Shown here: piece by piece, positions 34,621-45,003 of the stretch | Numbering within the stretch: position 1 is the first letter of the stretch | How the letters are laid out: each line of letters begins with the position of its first letter | From: Bacillus infantis | Lineage (GTDB): Bacteria; Bacillota; Bacilli; Bacillales; Cytobacillaceae | Reading direction: 5' to 3' | Assembly (NCBI RefSeq): GCF_020171945.1 | Contig: NZ_JAIVAP010000005.1 | Location: 62,001 to 126,000 of the forward strand | DNA length: 64,000 nucleotides | Notes under the pieces: model-generated | The model's input: only the letters and a program-made list of their open reading frames with translations | Told to the model about the DNA's origin: nothing | Databases searched by the model: none | Program-made: the position numbers and the translations under genes

Positions 34621-35529
34621 ATGAAGAAGCTGATGCCATATTTTGCAATCTCTGCCGGTGCTTCTTTATGGGGCCTGATTGCATATTTTATCAGGGGCTT
34701 ATCCGGGTTTGGCTTTTCTTCAATGGAAATCGTAGGGATCCGGGCAGTAACTGCTGCTGCGGCTTTGCTGCTGACAGGGCTTTTTCTGGCGCCTGGCCGG
34801 CTGGCTCTGAAAAGACCATCTGATATTGGCATGTTTGCCGGCACCGGGATTTGCAGCATCGTGTTTTTTAATTGGTGCTATTTTACCAGCATCAATCTGA
34901 TGGATATTTCAATCGCAGTCATACTGCTGTATACTTCTCCTGCATTTGTAGCAGTTTTGTCCTATATTTTCCTGAAAGAGAAAATAACCGGGCGGAAAAT
35001 CATTGCCGTTTGCGGGACCGTTGCCGGGTGTATCCTGATTGCAGGGATGGGGGGCAGTGCTGGTTTAAGCGTAATTGGAGTGGTCATCGGACTGGGAGCG
35101 GGTCTTGGCTATGCACTTTACAGCATCTTTGGAAAGTTTGCGCTTCAAAAGTATGAGCCGTTTACTGTAACACTTTATACATTCCTGACTGCCTCTGCTG
35201 TCCTGCTGCCGATAACCAGGCTGTGGGAAAAAGCTTCTCTGTTCTTAAAGCCGGAGGTTCTGTTCCTTGGCCTTGGGCTCGGCCTGCTGCCGACCGTGCT
35301 TGCCTACTTTCTTTATACCTGGGGCTTACAGAAGACAGAAAGCAGCAAGGCAGCGGTCATTGCTGCGATTGAGCCTGTCGTCGCCATCCTCCTGGGTGTG
35401 GCTTTATATTCTGAATCACTTGGATTCCTGCAGCTGTCCGGCTCTATGATCATCATACTATGCGTCATCCTCGTGAACCTCCCGGAAAGAAAGGGGAGAA
35501 CAGGCCTTCGGGCAGGCAAGAGTGCATAA
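34621..35529 (+). CDS. EamA (DMT superfamily) transporter
   Basis: 302 residues with ten predicted membrane helices in two EamA repeats: ISAGASLWGLIAYFIRGLSG at the start of repeat one, GLGAGLGYALYSIFGKFALQ at the start of repeat two, and the conserved second-repeat end ESSKAAVIAAIEPVVAILLG. GGGTGAGG precedes the ATG. Substrate cannot be told from sequence; family members export or import metabolites. Has its own terminator, so a single-gene unit. Confidence 0.88.
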   Translation: MKKLMPYFAISAGASLWGLIAYFIRGLSGFGFSSMEIVGIRAVTAAAALLLTGLFLAPGRLALKRPSDIGMFAGTGICSIVFFNWCYFTSINLMDISIAVILLYTSPAFVAVLSYIFLKEKITGRKIIAVCGTVAGCILIAGMGGSAGLSVIGVVIGLGAGLGYALYSIFGKFALQKYEPFTVTLYTFLTASAVLLPITRLWEKASLFLKPEVLFLGLGLGLLPTVLAYFLYTWGLQKTESSKAAVIAAIEPVVAILLGVALYSESLGFLQLSGSMIIILCVILVNLPERKGRTGLRAGKSA

Positions 35530-35531
35530 GG

Positions 35532-35563
35532 AAACACTCCAGCTGATGCTGGAGTGTTTTTTT
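35532..35563 (+). terminator. terminator of the EamA gene
   Basis: 12-bp perfect stem AAACACTCCAGC / GCTGGAGTGTTT, TGAT loop, seven T. Confidence 0.92.
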
Positions 35564-35649
35564 GGCTCGAGAATTGGTTTATCCTGGGCTGCAGGACGCA
35601 GCGTATTTAGTCTGCGTTCCTTAATCTGAACAAGCTTCCTCCGCTTTTC

Positions 35650-37302
35650 TTACCACAATTTATATCCCTTAGATCCCGGTGGTGCGTTTTGGATCAGGTC
35701 GATGAACGGGATGGTATAGGCGAACAGGATGAGGGCAGCGGTAATGCCGATCCATAGCTTCCAGTTTTCAAAGACAAGCGGGGTTTTCCCGGCATTTTCC
35801 GCTGTTTCGCCTACCGGGAATTCTTCGCAGCCTTTAGGGGCCATGAAGGCGAGATTTACAAATATATACAGCATCAGGATGATAGCAAGGAACAGGATGG
35901 ATCCCCCGATTGCCTGTGCGACTTGATAGGGGATCCATTCAGCTGCCTGGGCCGCGCCGCCGTACTCAGAAAAGGAAGAGCGGCGGGGGGCGCCCAGTAA
36001 TCCTGCAGCATGCATGGCCCCGGACATGAATGTCATGCCGATTGCCCAAAGCACGCCTTGTGTAATGGCGAGGCGGTTCATTGCTTTCGTCAGGACCCTG
36101 CCGGTTAAATGCGGGACCAGCCAGTAAGAAATGCCGAAGAATGTCAGGACCACCGCAGTTGCCACGGTTAAATGGAAATGGCCGGTAACCCAGATTGTGT
36201 TGTGAACCACCTGGTTCATCTGGTGTGATGCGTTAACAATGCCTCCTGCACCCGCAGGGATGAAGGCAACCATCCCGATGAATGGAACGGTGAAGCGGGC
36301 ATCCCCCCAAGGCAGTTTCTTAAGCCAGCCGAATAAGCCGCTTGCCCCTTTGGATCTTCCGAATCCTTCAAATGTGGCAAATAATGAAAAGGCGGTCATT
36401 AAAGACGGAATTACAACCAGGAATGTCAGGATTACCTGCAGGAATTTCCAGGCCGCATCGATTCCCGGCTCCATCAGCTGATGGTGGAATCCGACGGGTA
36501 TGGAAAATAGCAGGAATAGAATGAATGACATCCGGGCAAGTGAATCTGAAAAAATCTTTGCGCCGATTACTTTCGGAATTACAACATACCAGCCCATATA
36601 AGCTGGAAGAAGCCAGAAATAGACGAGTGGATGTCCGAAATACCAGAAGAGCGTCCGGCTTACTCCGACATTGACTGTCTCCACAAGGCCCAGCGACCAT
36701 GGAAGCAGCTGTATGAGCACAGTTGCGGCCACTCCAATGGTAGCAACGATCCACATGATGGTATTTACCAGGCTCATGAATGTGAGCAGGGGACTCGGCT
36801 GCTTGGGATTATTCCTGCGCCACTCTGCGTATTTCATGATGATGGCAGCTCCATCAAACCAGCTGCCGACTACTACAAAGGTCAGTCCAAGATAATAAAT
36901 CGCATGTGCCTGCAAAGGGGCATAAAATGTATATAAAACGCTTGCTTCATTCAAAAGAATCATGATGGCTGCCATGATGGTTCCCGCTGTCATGAGCCAA
37001 AAACCGATCCAGCCCATCGTCCGCTGCTTTTTCGTCAAAGTCCCGGATGTTTTGCTGACTGCTGCAAGCTGGAAGCCCATAATGAAGAACGTGGTGAGGA
37101 CCAGTCCCAACACGACTCCATGGACAGTGAGAATCTGATAATAGCCGATTCCGGCAGGCAGCTGGAACTTGCCGGAACGTACAAGCACCTGCAGCAGGCC
37201 GGCAAGCCCGCCGATTGCGAGCGCTGTGAAAGCTACATAGAAATGAGCCATGGCAAGCTTCCCGTCCTGTCTGTCGACCTTTGGATTCTGATTTTGCTTC
37301 AT
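35650..37302 (-). CDS. cbaA: b(o/a)3-type cytochrome c oxidase subunit I
   Basis: 550 residues with about 13 membrane helices. Haem-copper ligands: His of TVHGVVLGL (low-spin haem), CuB site GHPLVYFW with the crosslinked Tyr spacing H-x3-Y, the HH pair in VGFHHQLMEPG, and the two His of VTGHFHLTVAT. The short HPLVYF version and lack of a K-channel Glu of type A mark the ba3 (type B) family, as in Thermus and Geobacillus. Reduces oxygen to water with cytochrome c. Shares one base with the subunit II stop (TAATG). Confidence 0.94.
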   Translation of the reverse strand: MKQNQNPKVDRQDGKLAMAHFYVAFTALAIGGLAGLLQVLVRSGKFQLPAGIGYYQILTVHGVVLGLVLTTFFIMGFQLAAVSKTSGTLTKKQRTMGWIGFWLMTAGTIMAAIMILLNEASVLYTFYAPLQAHAIYYLGLTFVVVGSWFDGAAIIMKYAEWRRNNPKQPSPLLTFMSLVNTIMWIVATIGVAATVLIQLLPWSLGLVETVNVGVSRTLFWYFGHPLVYFWLLPAYMGWYVVIPKVIGAKIFSDSLARMSFILFLLFSIPVGFHHQLMEPGIDAAWKFLQVILTFLVVIPSLMTAFSLFATFEGFGRSKGASGLFGWLKKLPWGDARFTVPFIGMVAFIPAGAGGIVNASHQMNQVVHNTIWVTGHFHLTVATAVVLTFFGISYWLVPHLTGRVLTKAMNRLAITQGVLWAIGMTFMSGAMHAAGLLGAPRRSSFSEYGGAAQAAEWIPYQVAQAIGGSILFLAIILMLYIFVNLAFMAPKGCEEFPVGETAENAGKTPLVFENWKLWIGITAALILFAYTIPFIDLIQNAPPGSKGYKLW

Positions 37303-37781
37303 TATGCTTCAACCACCTTTATTTTTGACGTCATCATATGATGTCCTGCTCCGCAGTACTCATTGCACAAGATCAGATACTCTCCAGCTTTATCAAAAGT
37401 GGCTGTATGCTCACTGATATATCCTGGTTCAATCATCATATTGATGTTTGAGCCTGCGACCTCAAAGCCGTGGATAACGTCCTTTGTCGTCGCAATGATC
37501 TTAACCTTTGCCCCAAGAGGTATTTCAATATCGCCCGGATTATAGGAAAAGGCGGAAGCAACGAATACCAGCTCATAATCCCAATCCTTTCCTTCCACTT
37601 TTTTAAGGCCGGGCTCATTGAATGGCGCAGTCTGGTCCACCTTTTCCGGATTGATGGTTGCAAGGCAGCTCGGCGGCTGGTTGCCAAGATAGAATGCGCT
37701 GATGCCAAGCACCGTCAAGAAAACGATCAGTGAGCCGATTCCGAAGCCGAGCCAGGCTTTTTCATATTTATGCATATGCAT
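37302..37781 (-). CDS. cbaB: b(o/a)3-type cytochrome c oxidase subunit II
   Basis: 159 residues: one N-terminal membrane helix (WLGFGIGSLIVFLTVLGISAF) and a cupredoxin domain with the CuA ligands, His of DVIHGFEVAG and CNEYCGAGHHMM. Receives electrons from cytochrome c and passes them to subunit I. Encoded upstream of subunit I and downstream of subunit IIa in one operon. Confidence 0.95.
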   Translation of the reverse strand: MHMHKYEKAWLGFGIGSLIVFLTVLGISAFYLGNQPPSCLATINPEKVDQTAPFNEPGLKKVEGKDWDYELVFVASAFSYNPGDIEIPLGAKVKIIATTKDVIHGFEVAGSNINMMIEPGYISEHTATFDKAGEYLILCNEYCGAGHHMMTSKIKVVEA

Positions 37782-37834
37782 AGCTTTCTTCTCCCTTCAG
37801 GCTATTAAAATATAATAGATTGCATGCTGAATGA

Positions 37835-37984
37835 TTAAAATCGATCTGTAAATAAGAAATACACGCCTGCCCATACCCCGATTAAAAATAAGCCCAGAAT
37901 GAACACAGAGGCCAAGGTTCCCTTTAAAGAGGAAGCATCCTCGATCTTTGTTTTATTTTTCCTGCCGAGTTCCATGTTTGCCAT
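37835..37984 (-). CDS. cytochrome c oxidase subunit IIa (ba3 type)
   Basis: 49 residues read by hand on the minus strand: MANMELGRKNKTKIEDASSL then one membrane helix (KGTLASVFILGLFLIGVWAG) and a short end. This is the small single-helix subunit IIa found with ba3 oxidases. AAGGAG before the ATG at 37984. First gene of the three-gene oxidase operon. Confidence 0.9.
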   Translation of the reverse strand: MANMELGRKNKTKIEDASSLKGTLASVFILGLFLIGVWAGVYFLFTDRF

Positions 37985-38053
37985 GGCTTTTTTCTCCTTT
38001 CAATGGATGAATAAGTAATGATTACATGTTCATCATACAAGGAATTTCACCGG

Positions 38054-38081
38054 ATTCTACCAGTCCTCACCCGTTTCACAA
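38054..38081 (-). promoter_or_regulatory. promoter of the ba3 oxidase operon
   Basis: Minus strand TTGTGA (38076-38081), 16-bp spacer, TAGAAT (38054-38059) with TG one base before (extended -10). It lies about 70 bases upstream of subunit IIa. The sequence upstream repeats TGTGA/TCACA-like words that could be Fnr/CRP- or ResD-type sites, not resolved. Confidence 0.55.
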
Positions 38082-38195
38082 AGTGTTCATTCACTGTGTT
38101 GGCACTATGGTAATAGTGTAAAACTGGTACAGCAGGCTGGAAGGGCCGGGATTCTTATGGAGAAATGTGAAATTTATGTGAAACTGATAAAAACT

Positions 38196-38222
38196 CTGGG
38201 CATTTTATGTGAATATGCCCAG
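38196..38222. other. inverted repeat in the oxidase-xpt gap
   Basis: 8-bp stem CTGGGCAT / ATGCCCAG with an 11-base loop and no T run. The gap 37985-38394 holds no gene; this repeat and the oxidase promoter are its only clear features. Confidence 0.4.
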
Positions 38223-38394
38223 GCTAAAGAAATGGCCTAACTATCCAAAGCAGTAATTTTTTGATGTTTAGGATTATTCAGAAAAGAGCCGGATATATAC
38301 TGTTCAAGATACGAAAAGCTGCATAATATCCTTAAAGGCGAACATTGCAAGTGAAATAAAAACAAATAATTCGACTTTTTATCTTATGATTCTA

Positions 38395-38422
38395 TTGAAA
38401 AATCTTTCTGGGGTGATATAAT
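38395..38422 (+). promoter_or_regulatory. promoter of xpt-pbuX
   Basis: TTGAAA (38395-38400), 16-bp spacer, TATAAT (38417-38422) with TG one base upstream (extended -10). Starts transcription just before the riboswitch. Confidence 0.85.
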
Positions 38423-38442
38423 GAAACATAATTTCATAACGA

Positions 38443-38518
38443 TACACTCATATAATCGCGGGGATATGGCCTGCAAGTTTCTACCGGACTGCCGTTAACA
38501 GTCTGACTATGGGTGAGC
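38443..38518 (+). promoter_or_regulatory. guanine-type purine riboswitch
   Basis: Purine aptamer with P1 CACTCATATAATC side pairing with ATGGGTGAG, loop motifs ATATGGC and ACCGG in the P2/P3 loops, and the specificity C in GACTATGGG (C at 38507), which selects guanine rather than adenine. A terminator follows at 38562-38626. Bound guanine is expected to stop transcription of xpt-pbuX. Confidence 0.96.
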
Positions 38519-38561
38519 AATGGGAGGCATTGGGATCTTTTGCTGGTGCCCCTGCCTTGAT

Positions 38562-40553
<1,992 letters not shown>

Positions 40554-40563
40554 TATTAAACAG

Positions 40564-40595
40564 CCATCCTGCTTTTTATGGGGATGGTTTTTTTA
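40564..40595 (+). terminator. terminator of xpt-pbuX
   Basis: 6-bp stem CCATCC / GGATGG, 12-base loop, eight T. Confidence 0.85.
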
Positions 40596-40724
40596 TAAGA
40601 TAATAAAGTATTTTTTTAACTTCGATTACTGTCTAGCTTGACCAAGGCCCTTGCGCTTTTCTTATGAAACAAATTCTCATGTCAACCGTATTGAATAACA
40701 TGAAACTTAAAGGAGGAATGAGTA

Positions 40725-41168
40725 TTGAAAAAAATCTTCCGGCTGTTCATGTTTGCGGTGATCGCCCTTTCCCTTGCAGGCTGCTCCTTTCTGGAGGAGG
40801 CTGCCGGCACTGTAGAGTATGCCAATAAAGCTGCAGAACACATTGAAAAGCTGAATGCATTTGCCGAGGATGCTCCCGGGATGATTGAAGAAGCTGCCAA
40901 AAATTCAGAAATCCGGCAGCAGCTTGAGGAAAGGCTGGTTATTCTAAAAGAGGATATTGAGAACTTTATTCAGCTTCAGGAAATACCGGCTGCCGCTGAG
41001 GCCATTCATGAGGAGCTGGCTGCCAAAAATGAAATGCTGCTGGCAGAAATCAATCTGGCGATTGATGGCGGCAATCTGGCCCTTGATCAATTGGAGAGCT
41101 CAGAAATGATTAAAACAATAAACGATGCATCAGCCCTGCTGAACCGGATTGAAGGGCTGATGAATTAA
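40725..41168 (+). CDS. small helical lipoprotein (DUF6376-like)
   Basis: TTG start with AGGAGG 8-9 bases upstream; 147 residues. Signal peptide with lipobox LAGC (Cys 20), then CSFLEEAAGTVEYANKAAEH and a long amphipathic Glu/Ala/Leu-rich coiled-coil region. No catalytic motif. Anchored outside the membrane by lipid. Single-gene unit with terminator at 41175. Function unknown; family name given with low certainty. Confidence 0.75.
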   Translation: MKKIFRLFMFAVIALSLAGCSFLEEAAGTVEYANKAAEHIEKLNAFAEDAPGMIEEAAKNSEIRQQLEERLVILKEDIENFIQLQEIPAAAEAIHEELAAKNEMLLAEINLAIDGGNLALDQLESSEMIKTINDASALLNRIEGLMN

Positions 41169-41174
41169 TGGATA

Positions 41175-41201
41175 AAAGGGCATCTTAGGGATGCCCTTTC
41201 T
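41175..41201. terminator. terminator shared by the lipoprotein gene and nadR
   Basis: 9-bp stem AAAGGGCAT / ATGCCCTTT with a 7-base loop, symmetrical and usable from both strands. Confidence 0.8.
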
Positions 41202-41207
41202 GTCTTG

Positions 41208-42245
41208 TCATTTTCCTTCCAGCAGCTCATCCGTAAATCTTATGCTCTTTTCCAGTCTCTCCCGGTAGCTGCCGTTGATTATTTTATAGCATACATGATG
41301 TTCATCAAGAAGGGATTTCAGAATGAGATGATTCCTCCAGCGCAAATCCTGATCCCCAAAGCTTCTTGTCCCGTCATCGACCCATACCACATCCGGCTCC
41401 AGTAAAAGCCATAAATCATACTCCTGCAGCCTCGCCATTTCATCGAGCACAGGCAGCCTTTTATTCAGATAGGCGTGAGAGAAAAACTGGGTGGTGATTG
41501 CCTCGGTATCAACAAAAAGGATTTTGTCTGCCAGCTTCAGCTGCTTCCATTCCTCCAGCTTATGAGCATATGCAATATGGGGATAATCTTCAGGTAGTGT
41601 TATTCCCTCGCATCCTCCAAGTTCTTCATAAAAGGTCCGGCCATATTCCTTCACAAATGAAGTATTATAAAGCTGTGCCATATTGGCTGCCAGCGTGGAT
41701 TTTCCACAGCTTTCGGTCCCGGCAATCACCACTTTTTTGACGAAATGCGGCCGGACGCATTTAGGCACCATATCCCAATGCTTAAGCACACCATCTCTTC
41801 TGAACATCGTGCCTGATACCGGATACCTTTTTCTCTCCGGATCTATGAGGATATGCTCAGCTTCCGGGTAAAGACGGGAAAAAATCGGTCCGTAATCCGG
41901 CTCTGAGCTGAACACAAAATCGATCGGACTGCCGATTGCGGCACGGATCTTTCTTGCTCCATTCTCCCAATCGGAGAAAGAGCCGGTCTGTTCATCATAA
42001 ATTTCATGGACATGTACATGCGGCAGCTCCCTGGTCAGCTGTTTCCACCAGCGGAGCCGCAGTGTATAGCTGACATGCTCTGCACAGCCGCCTTCACAAA
42101 GCTTTCTTTCATAGTCACTGTCGTGTGAGATGATTATATGAAGCTCGTCAGCTATTGAAGCTGCCGCCGTCATGCTGTATACATGGCCAAGATGGGGGAA
42201 AGGAAGGAACTTTCCCCCGTACATACCAATTGTTTTTTTCTTCAA
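41208..42245 (-). CDS. nadR: NadR-type bifunctional NMN adenylyltransferase / nicotinamide riboside kinase
   Basis: 345 residues. N-terminal nucleotidyltransferase domain: MYGGKFLPFPHLGHVYSM (HxGH as HLGH) and YPVSGTMFRR (ISGT-type motif). C-terminal kinase domain: P-loop AGTESCGKSTLA at about 171-182, EYGRTFYEELGG and VDTEAITTQFF. Lacks the DNA-binding N-terminus of enterobacterial NadR. Makes NMN from nicotinamide riboside and then NAD. Overlaps pnuC by 4 bp, the matching riboside transporter. Confidence 0.93.
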   Translation of the reverse strand: MKKKTIGMYGGKFLPFPHLGHVYSMTAAASIADELHIIISHDSDYERKLCEGGCAEHVSYTLRLRWWKQLTRELPHVHVHEIYDEQTGSFSDWENGARKIRAAIGSPIDFVFSSEPDYGPIFSRLYPEAEHILIDPERKRYPVSGTMFRRDGVLKHWDMVPKCVRPHFVKKVVIAGTESCGKSTLAANMAQLYNTSFVKEYGRTFYEELGGCEGITLPEDYPHIAYAHKLEEWKQLKLADKILFVDTEAITTQFFSHAYLNKRLPVLDEMARLQEYDLWLLLEPDVVWVDDGTRSFGDQDLRWRNHLILKSLLDEHHVCYKIINGSYRERLEKSIRFTDELLEGK

Positions 42246-42937
42246 ACCGCTGCAGCTCCCTGTTTTTTATAAAGTTTCGTCCAGTTTATATACCCATAAA
42301 TGCTGTTAAACAAGAATGCCGTCCACATGACGAGCATAGATATATCATTGCCCCCTGTTGAAATCAGAGCATTAAACCAGAGGATGACCGACAGGACATT
42401 GACAAGGATCCAGAGAAGCCACTGTTCGGCAAATCTTCTCAGCATCAATATCTGTGCTGTTACTGAAAGGACATTTGTGGCAGAGTCAATATAAACAGAT
42501 CTGCCTCCCAGATAGTCAAGGAGGAGGGCATAAAGAAAAATGGACACCAGCACAATGATGCCAAGAAGGGACCATCCCTTGGAATCAAGCGTCTTAACCT
42601 TCACATCTTCCCCTTTTACGCTGTCCCTTGTCTGATTCTTTCTCCAGAGATATATGCCGATGAACTGAACGGGAAAATAGAACAGGCCATTGAGCATGGC
42701 TTCACCATACAACCCGTAGGTATAGGAAATATAAGCATAAGTCCCTGTCTGGATAATGCCAAAATAATAGTTTGAGATTTTCCCCTTAGCTACGAGGACA
42801 ACGCAAAGCATCCCGGCCAAAGAAGAAATAAGGCCAAGAAGTGAATCCTGCCAGGCAAAAAACAGATACACGTTAATGAGTGTAAAAACAAGAAGCCAGC
42901 TTATTTCAAATATCGTCCAATCATGGAATCTTTTCAT
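42242..42937 (-). CDS. pnuC: nicotinamide riboside transporter PnuC
   Basis: 231 residues, seven membrane helices, facilitator of the PnuC family (CVVLVAKGKISNYYFGIIQT, WLLWILVNVLSVILW). AGGAGG precedes the ATG. Uptake is driven by phosphorylation inside by NadR, encoded next. A TATAAT on the minus strand (42984-42989) is the probable -10. Salvage of NAD precursors. Confidence 0.94.
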   Translation of the reverse strand: MKRFHDWTIFEISWLLVFTLINVYLFFAWQDSLLGLISSLAGMLCVVLVAKGKISNYYFGIIQTGTYAYISYTYGLYGEAMLNGLFYFPVQFIGIYLWRKNQTRDSVKGEDVKVKTLDSKGWSLLGIIVLVSIFLYALLLDYLGGRSVYIDSATNVLSVTAQILMLRRFAEQWLLWILVNVLSVILWFNALISTGGNDISMLVMWTAFLFNSIYGYINWTKLYKKQGAAAV

Positions 42938-43112
42938 GGTTTCCTCCTAATAAACGCAGATGCGGCCATACAGCCTAAAACTTATTATAGGTGATTATTT
43001 TCTGAATAGGGAATAAATTTCCTGTTTTTTTACCATGGAAGCTTAGCAGAGGAACATTTTGTTTTTTTAAAAATAAAATATAATTGCAGCAATACAGAAT
43101 GAGGGTGAAGAA

Positions 43113-43253
43113 GTGGAAAAGTTTTATTGCGAGTATTGCAGGCTCCTTTACAATGAAAAGGGAAGCTGTAAAGTATGCGGTTCTGCTGCAGGCAAGAAAA
43201 TCATCATAAACGTCCAGGCCCAGGAGCTTTCATCCGATAAATCCAAGGAATAG
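43113..43253 (+). CDS. 46-residue zinc-ribbon protein
   Basis: GTG start with GAGGGTGA 7 bases upstream. MEKFYCEYCRLLYNEKGSCK, VCGSAAGKKIIINVQ and a polar tail: two pairs CEYC and CKVC as a small zinc ribbon. TATAAT at 43079-43084 is a likely -10. Not in an operon with the SDR gene, which has its own ribosome site 100 bp on. Function unknown. Confidence 0.7.
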   Translation: MEKFYCEYCRLLYNEKGSCKVCGSAAGKKIIINVQAQELSSDKSKE

Positions 43254-43360
43254 GCTGGAAGGGCGCAGAGCCGCCCTTTCCCGGCATCAGGCAGACTGTT
43301 AGGTGTCCGGGCATGCTGTATGATAAAATTTATATGAATTTTCTAAAAAGGGTGATAGAT

Positions 43361-44134
43361 ATGTATTTGCCTGATTTCAGGGTAGAAGGGAAAAAGGCAT
43401 TAGTGACCGGTGCAGGGCGGGGAATAGGACGGGCCCTTGCGATTGGGCTGGCAGAAGCGGGTGCAGATGTAGCCCTGCTGGCAAGGACAAAGGCCGATTT
43501 GGAAGAAACCGCTGCAGAAGTGAGGAAGACTGGCAGGGAGGCCATTGTCATCCAGGCTGATGCAACCAAGAGGGAAGATGTACATAATGCAGTCAAAACC
43601 GCTGCAGAACATTGGGGAAGGCTGGATATTGCCGTCAACAATGCAGGCATGAATATCCGTTCAAAAGCGCTGGATGTAACTGATGAAGAATGGCAGACAA
43701 TTATGGATACGAATCTGAAATCCGCTTTCATGGTCTCCCAGGAGGCCGGAAGGGTGATGAGGGACAGCGGGACACCGGGCAGGATCATAACGATTGCCTC
43801 CGTTGCCGGACATGTCGCTTTAAGGACGGGGGTTGTGTATGCAGCAACAAAAGCCGCTTTAATCCAGATGACTAAAGTACTTGCCATGGAATGGGGCCCT
43901 TATAATATCAACGTCAATGCAATAGGTCCGTGGTATTTTAAAACTCCGCTTACAGAAAAGCTCCTTGCAGATCCGGAATATCTGCAGGAAATATTGGATG
44001 TGACACCGCTGAACAGGGTCGGCGAGCTGGAGGAGCTCGTTGGACCGGCAGTATTCCTGGCGAGTGCTGCAGGCAGCTATGTGACCGGCCAGACACTTTT
44101 TGTTGATGGCGGCATGACGATTAAAGGATTTTAG
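43361..44134 (+). CDS. short-chain dehydrogenase/reductase
   Basis: The ATG at 43361 has AGGGTGATAG directly upstream; the earlier in-frame ATGs lack a site. 257 residues. Rossmann TGAGRGIGRALA, NNAG, catalytic Ser (IASVAG), YxxxK as YAATK, then NVNAIGPWYFKTPLT. Classical SDR, closest in style to gluconate 5-dehydrogenase or glucose dehydrogenase types; substrate not decidable. Single-gene unit. Confidence 0.9.
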   Translation: MYLPDFRVEGKKALVTGAGRGIGRALAIGLAEAGADVALLARTKADLEETAAEVRKTGREAIVIQADATKREDVHNAVKTAAEHWGRLDIAVNNAGMNIRSKALDVTDEEWQTIMDTNLKSAFMVSQEAGRVMRDSGTPGRIITIASVAGHVALRTGVVYAATKAALIQMTKVLAMEWGPYNINVNAIGPWYFKTPLTEKLLADPEYLQEILDVTPLNRVGELEELVGPAVFLASAAGSYVTGQTLFVDGGMTIKGF

Positions 44135-44147
44135 ACAGGAAAGTCAA

Positions 44148-44182
44148 ATCCCCCGGCGATGTGCCGGGGGATGTCTTTCTTT
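44148..44182 (+). terminator. terminator between the SDR gene and cheX
   Basis: 10-bp stem ATCCCCCGGC / GCCGGGGGAT, GATGT loop, then GTCTTTCTTTTT. Confidence 0.85.
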
Positions 44183-44210
44183 TTATCCAGCTGACAGGCG
44201 TCCGCTGAGA

Positions 44211-44660
44211 TTATTCAAGCATCAGGACGACCATCAGCTCACCTGCACCTGCAATCTTTACAGGCAGGCTGTAGGCCTTCTCAAACCCATAGACCTTCGT
44301 CTCGCCTACAAGGACAGTAGGGGTGGTGATATCAATTTGCAGGCCCTGCCCTGATAAATAAATAGATAGATTGCCGGCAATCATATTTCCGAGTTCACCC
44401 GCAAAAGATTCCAGCATTTCACCTTCCAGCAGCATTCCAAACATAGCTTCGCCGATTTTGCTGAATACCTGCTCTTCTCCATCTATAATGATTCTGCCCG
44501 GCAAATCGCCCGTCATTCCAATCAGCACACCAATGCTATGCTGTGTAAAGGGCTGTGAAAATTGCGCCGGCTCCTCAACTGAAGATTCAAAAGGAAATAC
44601 ACTTTTAATTGATTCAATAGTCCCGCTAATGATATCTTCAATACTTTTAGTCAATGACAT
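44211..44660 (-). CDS. cheX: chemotaxis protein CheX-like
   Basis: GGAGGGATC sets the start at 44660 (MSLTKSIEDIISGTIESIKS); 149 residues. Contains the CheC/CheX phosphatase helix ESFAGELGNMIAGNLS with ExxN and AGN, and GMTGDLPGRIII. Members dephosphorylate CheY-P or bind flagellar/chemotaxis partners. It stands alone here, away from any che or fla gene. Target unknown. Confidence 0.83.
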   Translation of the reverse strand: MSLTKSIEDIISGTIESIKSVFPFESSVEEPAQFSQPFTQHSIGVLIGMTGDLPGRIIIDGEEQVFSKIGEAMFGMLLEGEMLESFAGELGNMIAGNLSIYLSGQGLQIDITTPTVLVGETKVYGFEKAYSLPVKIAGAGELMVVLMLE

Positions 44661-44886
44661 GAACGATCCCTCCAGCAACCAGCTATCATTAATATTAACA
44701 TAATTTCCCGATGCTGGTAGTAAGTTTTTGCAAAAATACCTCTGATTATTTCCCGAAATCCACAGGGCAAAAGTAGCTGGTATAAAAGTATCGCTCCAAG
44801 TGGATATTAATTGGAAAAGATTAAATAATGAATGCCCTTATAAAACCTTATATAATAAAAGAGCACAGCAACTCCTTCAAAACGTG

Positions 44887-44916
44887 AAGCTTCCTCGGGC
44901 GGGGAAGCTTTTTTTT
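44887..44916 (+). terminator. terminator without an assigned gene, before bpsA
   Basis: 8-bp stem AAGCTTCC / GGAAGCTT, 8-base loop and eight T. Upstream (44760-44886) there is no ORF, but TATAAAA (44781) and TATAAT (44851) could be -10 elements of a short transcript ending here. Confidence 0.6.
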
Positions 44917-45003
44917 GTCCCGTGCTGCATCCATCTGTGTATAAAACTTCTTCGTTTGGAAAAATTAACTTGGAATTGTTTATAGAGCGAGGAGCGTAAT
45001 AAG

